From contig JAZUQZ010000021.1 in the NCBI GenBank assembly GCA_045626925.1, positions 1 to 28,353 of the forward strand: 28,353 nucleotides of DNA, written 5' to 3'. Source of the stretch: Aphodoplasma sp045626925. GTDB taxonomy: Bacteria > Bacillota > Clostridia > UBA1381 > UMGS1253. Positions within the stretch are counted from its first letter, which is position 1. The number at the start of each line of letters is the position of its first letter. The notes beneath the pieces were generated by a model. That model saw nothing but the letters and a program-made list of their open reading frames with translations, was not told the origin of the DNA and searched no databases. A program made the translations under genes and the position numbers. Positions 8,954 through 14,630 of the stretch are shown here, piece after piece.

Positions 8954-9045
8954 AAGGCTTCGGCTATGTAGCTCCAAGTAAAACAAAAACTATCATAGTA
9001 GACTCAGACGGCGATATAAATAAAATGGTCGGCACAATGGAATAA
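8923..9045 (+). other. Out-of-frame continuation of the InlB-repeat gene
   Basis: This frame is open from 8923 to a TAA at 9043-9045. From 8944 it encodes a protein-like tail: AYIEGFGYVAP, then SKTKTIIVDSDG, then DINKMVGTME. A -1 change near 8934-8943 (an A6 run, then ATAAAG) would fuse it to the upstream frame. The terminator at 9065 sits 20 nt after this second stop, which fits the longer reading. Confidence 0.5.
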
Positions 9046-9064
9046 ACCCCTATATAAACAGATT

Positions 9065-9099
9065 GAGGTTAAGCATAAAATGTATGCTTAACCTCTTTT
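9065..9099 (+). terminator. Strong Rho-independent terminator
   Basis: Perfect 13-bp stem: GAGGTTAAGCATA (9065-9077) pairs with TATGCTTAACCTC (9083-9095), loop AAATG, then TTTT. It separates the InlB-repeat gene from the integrase. The 9100-9210 spacer is AT-rich. It holds an 8-bp inverted repeat (ACAGTAAT/ATTACTGT) and the short motif AAAATTGATGCT at 9181, which recurs after the integrase. Confidence 0.88.
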
Positions 9100-9210
9100 G
9101 AATTCATTGATTAACTTTAATAGAATTATACACCAAACACAGTAATATGTCAATAAAATTACTGTTAGATATCTTTTGAAAAAATTGATGCTTTTTATTC
9201 GCAAAAACGC

Positions 9211-9265
9211 TTGACTTGTGCCGACCTTTACAGTATTGTTTGTGTTGCCAAAAAGGTAATACAAA
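9211..9265 (+). promoter_or_regulatory. Leader copy B: integrase promoter
   Basis: TTGACT (9211-9216), N17, TATTGT (9234-9239). The predicted transcript starts near 9246, downstream of the TTG at 9211, which argues against that codon as the integrase start. The region 9213-9265 repeats leader copy A at 8421-8473. Confidence 0.6.
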
Positions 9266-9282
9266 ACAAAGGAAGTGAGATA

Positions 9283-10497
9283 ATGCGAAAGAAACTACTT
9301 ACAAACGGAAATGTGTTTAAAAGAACAGACGGTCGTTGGGGCGGTGTCGTGTGGTATATGGACGAGCAAGGTGAACGCAAAAGAAAATCCTTCTCAGGTA
9401 CAACTAAGCAGGAAGCCAACAAAAAGATAACCACTTACATAACAGAATTCGAAAAAGCTATTGAAGATACAGATGAAAGCAAGAAGCTACTAAAAGATAG
9501 CCTGCAGAATTGGCTGGAAATAGTAAAATTCCCATCAGTCGAGCAAACGAGCTACGATAGACTCGAAGGAACGGCACGATGTCAAATCTACCCACTGCTC
9601 GGCGATAAGGTTGTCAGAGACATAACCCCTGCTGATGTCAAGGCAATGCTCAATCACTGGATGTACCTCGGAAGGTCATACTCACTGGTAAAGAAAGCAT
9701 ATGTACTCCTAAACGAATACTACAGAAACCTATATGTAGAAGAACGGATACATAAGAATCCTATGGACAATGTGGACATGATGAAAAAGGCAAATTTCCT
9801 ATCAGCACAAGGCAAGGAAGACTTGCCGGAATGTGAAACCATCGAAGTCTTCACAGATGAGGAGCTTGATAAATTCAAAGCCGAAGCCTTCCGAACACAC
9901 TCCACAGGCAGTAGGGTATATCAGCAAGTAGGAGCCTTCATACTGATGCTAAACACAGGATTGCGAACAGGCGAACTCCTGGGATTACTAAATAGCGATA
10001 TAGACCTTGAGAACAAAACAATGACAATAAGGCAGGCGGTAAAATTAGTCGACCAAAGAGACGGAACAAAGCTCATAGGCGGTAAGGTTAAAAAAGTAGG
10101 AAAAACAAAAACCACCACAAGCAAACGAGTCGTGCCGCTAAACAGCACGGCAATAGAAATGATACATGACCTGCGAAAAGAATTATACTTCGGAGAAGAC
10201 ACTCCGCTGGTGTGTGATTCAGGCGGCGACTATGCAAATCCAACCAACCTGCGAAAGCGACTATATAGAATAGAAGATGCAGCAGGAATAGAAACAAAAG
10301 GACTCCATGCATTCAGACACACCTTCGCTACCAAGCTAATCAACGGAACAAAGTGTGCTGACGGTAGCATAAAAACACTAAACATAAAAGCGGTAGCCGA
10401 CATCCTCGGACACACCACTACCGAGATAACCGAGAGGTACTATGTAAAGAAGGATCCCTCAAGGCTGACCGGAATCACAGACGGATTCGAGATATGA
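9283..10497 (+). CDS. Tyrosine recombinase / site-specific integrase
   Basis: 404 aa starting at the ATG preceded by AAAGGAAGTGAG; the TTG at 9211 would be a start inside the promoter. The N-terminus (about 8-60) is an arm-type DNA-binding domain (GNVFKRTDGRWGGVVWY, then KSFSGTTKQEA). A SAM-like core-binding domain spans about 70-165, and the catalytic domain about 190-395. All usual catalytic residues are present: Arg228 (NTGLRTGE), Lys281 (TTSKRVVPL), His342-x-x-Arg345 (HAFRHTFA), His377 (LGHTT) and the nucleophile Tyr386 or 387 (ERYY). It is therefore probably active, and would integrate and excise an element by strand exchange at an att site. It points toward the tRNA-Trp gene 350 bp away, the classic placement for tRNA-targeting integrases of conjugative elements and prophages. 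No excisionase is seen. Confidence 0.93.
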   Translation: MRKKLLTNGNVFKRTDGRWGGVVWYMDEQGERKRKSFSGTTKQEANKKITTYITEFEKAIEDTDESKKLLKDSLQNWLEIVKFPSVEQTSYDRLEGTARCQIYPLLGDKVVRDITPADVKAMLNHWMYLGRSYSLVKKAYVLLNEYYRNLYVEERIHKNPMDNVDMMKKANFLSAQGKEDLPECETIEVFTDEELDKFKAEAFRTHSTGSRVYQQVGAFILMLNTGLRTGELLGLLNSDIDLENKTMTIRQAVKLVDQRDGTKLIGGKVKKVGKTKTTTSKRVVPLNSTAIEMIHDLRKELYFGEDTPLVCDSGGDYANPTNLRKRLYRIEDAAGIETKGLHAFRHTFATKLINGTKCADGSIKTLNIKAVADILGHTTTEITERYYVKKDPSRLTGITDGFEI

Positions 10498-10533
10498 CGG
10501 AAATTGAAAATGGAAAGCTGAAAGTTGAAAATT

Positions 10534-10572
10534 AGGGGAATCGTAAAGCGATTTCCCTAAAATAATTTTACA
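10534..10572 (+). terminator. Probable integrase terminator
   Basis: Hairpin AGGGGAATCG (10534-10543) with CGATTTCCCT (10549-10558), 10 bp including one G-U pair, loop TAAAG. It is followed by AAAATAATTTT rather than a clean T run, so termination may be partial. Confidence 0.55.
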
Positions 10573-10813
10573 TTTTAAATTTTAAATTTTCCATTTGCGA
10601 AGCATAAGTGATGCTAAAATGATGATGTAGCAGACGGAACGCTTGCAAACGGATGCAACCGTATGCGAAATTGATGCTCATTTCAGGCATAATTATTTGA
10701 ACCACAAGACCATGCGCCGTCAATAAAAAAATAATTTAAAAATACTAAAATTCAAAATTGATGCTCTGAAATTTAATTTTGAAACACAAAATTTTTTAAT
10801 GATTAAAAAATAA
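10559..10813 (+). other. AT-rich gene-free spacer with short repeats and a dyad (possible integrase-binding region)
   Basis: No convincing coding sequence. It contains a near-palindrome at 10645-10666 (GCAAACGGATG and its mirror half, 18 of 22 symmetric positions). AAATTGATGCT occurs twice, at 10668-10678 and 10755-10765, and a third time just upstream of the integrase (9182-9192). A small inverted repeat, AGCAT/ATGCT, lies near 10601-10615. Repeated short motifs around an integrase and next to a tRNA could be arm-type binding sites, but this is inference. The remainder is low-complexity A/T sequence. Confidence 0.4.
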
Positions 10814-10814
10814 G

Positions 10815-10845
10815 AAGTGGCTCAAACGCAGTGTTTGAGCCACTT
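10815..10845 (-). terminator. Terminator of the tRNA-Trp transcript
   Basis: Perfect 13-bp stem: AAGTGGCTCAAAC (10815-10827) pairs with GTTTGAGCCACTT (10833-10845), loop GCAGT. On the minus strand it is followed by CTTATTTTTTAATC. It starts 4 nt beyond the CCA end of the tRNA. Confidence 0.85.
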
Positions 10846-10849
10846 TGTA

Positions 10850-10925
10850 TGGCAGGGGCAGTAGGACTTGAACCCACGGCACTCGGTTTTGGAGACCGAT
10901 GCTCTACCAACTGAGCTATACCCCT
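10850..10925 (-). tRNA. tRNA-Trp (anticodon CCA)
   Basis: 76 nt, cloverleaf complete with encoded CCA. Acceptor AGGGGTA pairs with TGCCCCT; the D-stem is GCTC/GAGC; the anticodon stem TCGGT/ACCGA encloses the loop CTCCAAA, giving anticodon CCA; the T-arm is GTGGG-TTCAAGT-CCTAC. It supplies tryptophan for UGG codons. Its 5' 38 nt recur exactly 91 nt upstream in its own direction. The integrase gene ends 350 bp beyond its 3' end, so this tRNA is a candidate insertion target. Confidence 0.95.
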
Positions 10926-10978
10926 AAACAGCAAATATTAAGTTTTATTGAGTTACCATACGAACATAGGGACACGGC

Positions 10979-11016
10979 TTTGGAGACCGATGCTCTACCA
11001 ACTGAGCTATACCCCT
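10979..11016 (-). pseudogene. Truncated tRNA-Trp 5' half (38-bp exact repeat)
   Basis: Identical to nt 1-38 of the tRNA-Trp gene (10888-10925): acceptor 5' strand, D-arm and the anticodon arm through the loop. Beyond this the sequence keeps scattered matches (GCCGTGTCCC against ACCGAGTGCC) and then diverges. There is no T-arm or 3' acceptor strand, so it cannot make a mature tRNA. It lies between the consensus promoter and the complete gene, and is probably co-transcribed as a leader. It could be a remnant of element insertion at the anticodon loop, or of a tandem duplication. Confidence 0.85.
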
Positions 11017-11039
11017 ATGTAATTTTGTAATACTAGTAC

Positions 11040-11068
11040 ATTATACTCATTTTTTCTCCGGTTGTCAA
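11040..11068 (-). promoter_or_regulatory. Perfect sigma-A promoter for the tRNA-Trp region
   Basis: On the minus strand, TTGACA (11063-11068), 17-nt spacer, TATAAT (11040-11045): a full consensus match in both boxes. Transcription would enter the truncated tRNA copy first and then reach the complete tRNA-Trp gene. No comparably good promoter is seen between the two copies. Confidence 0.85.
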
Positions 11069-11104
11069 TATAAAAAATAAATATTGTGAAGAAAAATAAT
11101 TTGA

Positions 11105-11133
11105 TTGAATTTTTCTGTAAAACATGATAAAAT
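11105..11133 (+). promoter_or_regulatory. Promoter of tcdA
   Basis: TTGAAT (11105-11110), N17, TAAAAT (11128-11133), on the plus strand, divergent from the tRNA promoter. The predicted start is near 11140, giving a leader of about 25 nt. Confidence 0.6.
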
Positions 11134-11163
11134 GACAACAAATAATCTCGGAGAGTGATTTTT

Positions 11164-11889
11164 TTGAAAGAGCAATTTATAAGGACTGCGCTTTTAATTG
11201 GAAAAGACGGCATAGATAAAATCAATAATGCACATGTGGCGGTGTTTGGTATAGGCGGGGTCGGTTCGTTTGCGGCGGAGGCTCTTGTGCGAGCCGGCAT
11301 AGGCTCGCTTGATTTTTTTGATAGTGACATAGTGGCAGAGTCAAATATAAATCGCCAGCTTATTGCAACGCATAAAACCATTGGGAAAAACAAGGTTGAT
11401 GTTATGCGTGAGCGTGCATTTGAAATAAATCCTGATGTAAAAATAAATGCAAAATGTGTTTTTTATTCGTCTGATAATGCTGAGCAATATGATTTGTCAA
11501 AATATTCGTATATTGTTGATGCAATTGATACTGTTTCATCAAAACTTTTGCTTATATCACGCGCAAAAGCTGTTGGTGTACCTATAATAAGTTGCATGGG
11601 CGCCGGTAACAAGCTTGATGGAGCAGCATTTGAGGTGAGTGATATATATAAAACATCAATGTGCCCTCTTGCAAAGGTTATGAGATATGAACTAAAACGT
11701 ATGGGTATTAAGGATTTAAAGGTTGTATATTCAAAAGAAAAACCACTTGTGCCAAGGGACGAATTTGTTGATAAAAAAGATTTTGATGCGTCATCAAGGC
11801 GCGCTATACCAGGGAGTATTTCATATGTGCCTTCTTCGGCAGGACTCATTTTGGCAGGAGAGGTTATACGGGATATTGCAAATGTATAA
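11164..11889 (+). CDS. tcdA: tRNA threonylcarbamoyladenosine dehydratase (ThiF/E1-like)
   Basis: 241 aa from the TTG at 11164, which has GGAG 10 nt upstream; the GTG at 11155 overlaps that ribosome site. The protein has the E1/ThiF nucleotide-binding fold: GIGGVGS at residues 29-35, the acidic strand LDFFDSD and the NINRQ motif that binds ATP, then DAIDTVSSK and SCMGAGNKLD. The C-terminal signature SSRRAIPGSISYVPSSAGL is typical of TcdA/CsdL. The enzyme uses ATP to cyclise t6A37 of ANN-decoding tRNAs to ct6A. Related E1-like proteins (MoeB, ThiF) differ in the C-terminal part and lie beside their pathway genes, which are absent here. The gene is monocistronic, ending in a shared convergent terminator. 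Confidence 0.9.
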   Translation: MKEQFIRTALLIGKDGIDKINNAHVAVFGIGGVGSFAAEALVRAGIGSLDFFDSDIVAESNINRQLIATHKTIGKNKVDVMRERAFEINPDVKINAKCVFYSSDNAEQYDLSKYSYIVDAIDTVSSKLLLISRAKAVGVPIISCMGAGNKLDGAAFEVSDIYKTSMCPLAKVMRYELKRMGIKDLKVVYSKEKPLVPRDEFVDKKDFDASSRRAIPGSISYVPSSAGLILAGEVIRDIANV

Positions 11890-11894
11890 AAATA

Positions 11895-11925
11895 AACGAG
11901 CACAGCGCCTGCTGTGCTCGTTTTT
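11895..11925. terminator. Bidirectional terminator between tcdA and the ECF S-component gene
   Basis: Perfect 12-bp stem: AACGAGCACAGC (11895-11906) pairs with GCTGTGCTCGTT (11911-11922), loop GCCT. A T run follows on the plus strand and T-rich sequence (TTTATTTTT) on the minus strand, so it serves both convergent genes. Confidence 0.9.
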
Positions 11926-11937
11926 ATGTGAACTAAA

Positions 11938-12492
11938 TCAATGCTTTACCTTTGGCAGAACGCCTGTGTTTTTTAAAAATTTTGCTTTTTCAAGCGCGAT
12001 GAGCAAAACTATTGAAATTACACAGTCAACTGCATGGTGAAATAAGGTTATTCCAAAAACTGTTTCAAAAAGATATGTAAGTGATGTGCTGTTTGCAAAA
12101 CCAAGCATCGGACCAAATAAATATACGACAACTGCTTCACCCAAGCCGTGCAATATCGCTGTGATAACGAATACGAGATATGTATTTATATTCTTTTTAA
12201 GCATGTATGCACCTAAAAGAGCAAAGAATATATGGCTTGTTGCGCGGATTGCTACAATGGGTCCAAGCGAAACTAAAAAGCCTATTGTCGAGCCTATAAC
12301 CGTGCAGAGTGCAACCAAGGGGCTGAAAAACATTGCAAGTATTGTAGGAACATGTGCCGCAAAGGTCACACTAAAAGGTTGCGGGAAAGGCAATTTGAAC
12401 GGAAAAAGTGGTATAATAAGTGAAAACGCCGTTAATATACCCGCAATTACAATATGTTTTACATAATCTTTTTTATTTGACAAACTTGACAT
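11938..12492 (-). CDS. ECF transporter S component, possibly niacin-type (NiaX-like)
   Basis: 184 aa membrane protein starting at the ATG preceded by AAGGAGGC; the longer frame from the GTG at 12528 would cover the promoter transcript start. About six hydrophobic segments are seen. The segment PFPQPFSVTFAAHVPTILAM, followed by FFSPLVALCTVIGSTIGFL and RATSHIFFALLGAYML, resembles vitamin-binding S components. These proteins bind a substrate and use a shared energising module (EcfA, EcfA', EcfT) encoded elsewhere. The HVP and RA.SH elements recall NiaX-type niacin transporters, but the ligand is a guess. It has its own promoter at 12531-12559 and follows the symporter gene by 84 nt on the same strand. 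Confidence 0.75.
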   Translation of the reverse strand: MSSLSNKKDYVKHIVIAGILTAFSLIIPLFPFKLPFPQPFSVTFAAHVPTILAMFFSPLVALCTVIGSTIGFLVSLGPIVAIRATSHIFFALLGAYMLKKNINTYLVFVITAILHGLGEAVVVYLFGPMLGFANSTSLTYLFETVFGITLFHHAVDCVISIVLLIALEKAKFLKNTGVLPKVKH

Positions 12493-12530
12493 TTTATGCC
12501 TCCTTGTAATGAATATATTTATTATCACTT

Positions 12531-12559
12531 ATTATACATCATAATATGACAAATTGCAA
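12531..12559 (-). promoter_or_regulatory. Promoter of the ECF S-component gene
   Basis: On the minus strand, TTGCAA (12554-12559), N17, TATAAT (12531-12536). The leader before the ATG is only about 30 nt, leaving no room for a riboswitch. The -35 region lies in an inverted repeat (ACAAAT/ATTTGT) that could be an operator or a weak terminator of the symporter. Confidence 0.65.
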
Positions 12560-12576
12560 TAAAATAATTTGTAATT

Positions 12577-13764
12577 CTATTGTGTTTTAGTTTTTCTGTC
12601 ATATTTATTTACTACTTCGGCAAGCGCCAAATCGCCCGTAACATTTGTTGCGGTGCCAAAGCTGTCCTGGGCAAAATGAAGCGCTATCATAAGCTGCTGG
12701 AGAGATGTGCTAAAACCGAGCATAGATTCGAGCAGCGCAAGAGCGCTCATCACTCCGCCGCCCGGCACACCGGGAGCGGCAACCATTGTGACACCAAGCA
12801 TTAGTATGAACGGCAAAAAGGTTAAAAAGCTTACATCTTGACCTGATGCAATCAGGAGAGCTATTGATGAAGTGACGATAGCGATTGTATCGCCTGCAAG
12901 GTGTATTGTGGCACACAATGGGATACAAAAATCGGCTATGTCTTTATTTATATCATTTTTATATGCACATTTGAGCGTTATCGGTATTGTAGCAGCAGAT
13001 GATTGGGTTCCGAGAGCGGTAATATATGCCGGAACAGCGTTTTTTAGTTTTGGAATTTGATTTTTTTTACATAGCACGCTTGCAATTGCATATTGAAAAA
13101 TGAGATATAGAATCTGGAGCATGACAATAAGTGCGAGTGCTGTAGCAAAGGTTTTTGCAAGCGATAAAAATCGCCCTTGTGACGAAAGGGTTAGAAACAG
13201 ACATGCTATATGAATAGGTATGAGCGGAATTATAATTTTTTCAAGAAGCATTGCAACAATATTTTGGAGGTCTTTTAGTGCACCAAGCAGAGTATCTCCT
13301 TTTATAAAGGTCGTTCCAATGCCGAGAATAAACGCCAAAACAAGCGCACTCATAACACCAAACAATGCAGGAATTTCTATTGTAAAAAATGGCGCATATG
13401 ATGCATCCCCTGTTTGTAAAAGTGAAAGCGAGCCCATAAAATTTGGCAAAACACTTCTGCTTATAAAAAATGACCCTATTCCTGCAATTGTGGTTGATAT
13501 ATATGCAAGCAAAAGAGTTAGTATTGCAAGGCGTGAGGCGCTTTTTTTTAAATCGGCAAGGCCGGTGGAAATAAACGATAATATTAAAAGTGGTATTATA
13601 AAATTTAATAAAGCTGAAAAAAGCGAAGTGAATGTAGATGCACTGCGCGCAAATAATGTAAAAGGCACACTTTTTTCAATGCCGAAAGATGTTGCCATAG
13701 TGCCAAGTGTTATTCCAATAAAAATTGCAAGCCCAAGCTTTATGAGAAGATTTTGTTTTTTCAT
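12577..13764 (-). CDS. Dicarboxylate/amino acid:cation symporter (DAACS family)
   Basis: 395 aa polytopic membrane protein, close to the usual length of the family, starting with an ATG after GGAGGC. N-terminal transmembrane helices include FTSLFSALLNFIIPLLILSF. The C-terminal half carries both re-entrant loop signatures of the glutamate-transporter fold: TALGTQSSAATIP (the serine-rich hairpin) and GDTIAIVTSSIALL, followed by MVAAPGVPGGGVMSAL (second hairpin). The end has ALHFAQDSFGTATNVTGD, the sodium/substrate-binding helix. It likely imports a dicarboxylate or an amino acid such as serine, threonine, glutamate or aspartate with Na+ or H+; the substrate cannot be read. The region upstream has a weak TATACT -10 box but no clear -35. 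Confidence 0.88.
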   Translation of the reverse strand: MKKQNLLIKLGLAIFIGITLGTMATSFGIEKSVPFTLFARSASTFTSLFSALLNFIIPLLILSFISTGLADLKKSASRLAILTLLLAYISTTIAGIGSFFISRSVLPNFMGSLSLLQTGDASYAPFFTIEIPALFGVMSALVLAFILGIGTTFIKGDTLLGALKDLQNIVAMLLEKIIIPLIPIHIACLFLTLSSQGRFLSLAKTFATALALIVMLQILYLIFQYAIASVLCKKNQIPKLKNAVPAYITALGTQSSAATIPITLKCAYKNDINKDIADFCIPLCATIHLAGDTIAIVTSSIALLIASGQDVSFLTFLPFILMLGVTMVAAPGVPGGGVMSALALLESMLGFSTSLQQLMIALHFAQDSFGTATNVTGDLALAEVVNKYDRKTKTQ

Positions 13765-13831
13765 GCGTATGCCTCCAAAATATTTTTGTTAGTATACGCT
13801 TTTTTGTTTTGTTGCATACAAATTTTTGTAC

Positions 13832-13857
13832 AAAAAAAGCCGTACGAAATGTACGAC
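13832..13857 (-). terminator. Terminator of the XRE regulator gene
   Basis: Minus-strand hairpin GTCGTAC (13851-13857) with GTACGGC (13839-13845), loop ATTTC, followed by seven T residues (13832-13838 on the plus strand as A). It lies 17 nt past the regulator stop. Confidence 0.8.
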
Positions 13858-13873
13858 CTTTAGTATTTTATAT

Positions 13874-14395
13874 TCAGACAAATAACAATATTGCACCCAA
13901 TATATGAAGCTCTTCTTTTTTGGCGTTATCGCGTTGAACGATGCAAAGCTTGCCGTCTTTTTCGCATAATACGAGTTTACTTCTTGTTTTTTCGCGCGTT
14001 GCAACTACTATAACCGATATGTTATCGTATATCATCTTGACTGCAAAAGTGTTGCGGGTTACCGTTAGTGATGGGACGGATATGTAGTCTGTCGCAACAG
14101 GTGCTATATGCTCCGGTAAATCAAGTACAGTATCCTCTGTTATCAGTGGTGCTTTTTGGTCTGTGGTATATTCTTCGTTGGGGGTATGCATTTTGTTAAT
14201 GTCGCCGATAATGTAGGAAACATTTACACCAAAATACTTTGCAAGTTCTACAAGCTTTTGTGTAGAAGGAAGTGAGATGTCATTTTCGTAGCTTGATATA
14301 GCTGCTTTTTTTACACCGAGCACTTCTCCTATTTCTGCTTGTGTTTTATTGTGTATTTTTCTTAAAAACTTCAATCTTTGTCCAAGAGTAGACAT
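13874..14395 (-). CDS. XRE/Cro-family regulator with a degenerate S24-like C-terminal domain
   Basis: 173 aa from the ATG preceded by AAAAGGAGA; the longer frame to 14464 runs through the promoter. Residues about 4-65 form a classic HTH_3 domain (LGQRLKFLRKIHNKTQAEIG, then KKAAISSYENDISLPS, then YFGVNVSYIIGD). After a linker the C-terminal part (about 105-173, with TFAVKM, KLVLCEKDGKLCIVQRD and EELHILGAILLFV) resembles the beta-rich peptidase S24 domain of LexA/CI-like repressors. The GDSM motif with the catalytic serine is missing, so autocleavage is not expected. It may bind DNA as a stable repressor. It is transcribed divergently from secA; no target can be read. Confidence 0.82.
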   Translation of the reverse strand: MSTLGQRLKFLRKIHNKTQAEIGEVLGVKKAAISSYENDISLPSTQKLVELAKYFGVNVSYIIGDINKMHTPNEEYTTDQKAPLITEDTVLDLPEHIAPVATDYISVPSLTVTRNTFAVKMIYDNISVIVVATREKTRSKLVLCEKDGKLCIVQRDNAKKEELHILGAILLFV

Positions 14396-14442
14396 TTTAT
14401 AGTTCTCCTTTTCACAGTGAATGAAAACACATACTACATACC

Positions 14443-14471
14443 ATATTAACATTTTATACAGCAAAGGTCAA
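14443..14471 (-). promoter_or_regulatory. Promoter of the XRE regulator gene
   Basis: On the minus strand, TTGACC (14466-14471), N17, TAATAT (14443-14448). The following leader contains the repeated element TATGTAGTATGTG, which could be an autoregulatory operator (inference). Confidence 0.65.
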
Positions 14472-14550
14472 TGTTTTGGCATAATTATTTTAGGTTGTAA
14501 ACAAATTTTACTTATTTACAAATTTTTTACAAATAAATGTGGTAAATTTA

Positions 14551-14578
14551 TTGTTTTAGTGGTATACTTAATTATAAT
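14551..14578 (+). promoter_or_regulatory. Promoter of secA
   Basis: TTGTTT (14551-14556), N16, TATAAT (14573-14578), giving a leader of about 45 nt before the secA ATG. A TATACT at 14563 is an alternative -10 box. Confidence 0.6.
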
Positions 14579-14630
14579 ATAGTGATATGGTTTTTGAGTT
14601 TGTAAAATTATGAAGTAAAGGGTGAAGCCG

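Noticed and set aside
9211..9282. Longer integrase starting at TTG 9211
   Set aside because: This codon coincides with the -35 box of a promoter, has no ribosome site and adds residues unlike integrase N-termini. The ATG at 9283 has GGAAG upstream.
10979..11016. Second functional tRNA-Trp
   Set aside because: Only nucleotides 1-38 are present; there is no T-arm and no 3' acceptor strand.
13220..13792. 190-aa plus-strand frame opposite the symporter
   Set aside because: Antisense to a clear DAACS protein with both hairpin signatures; no independent support.
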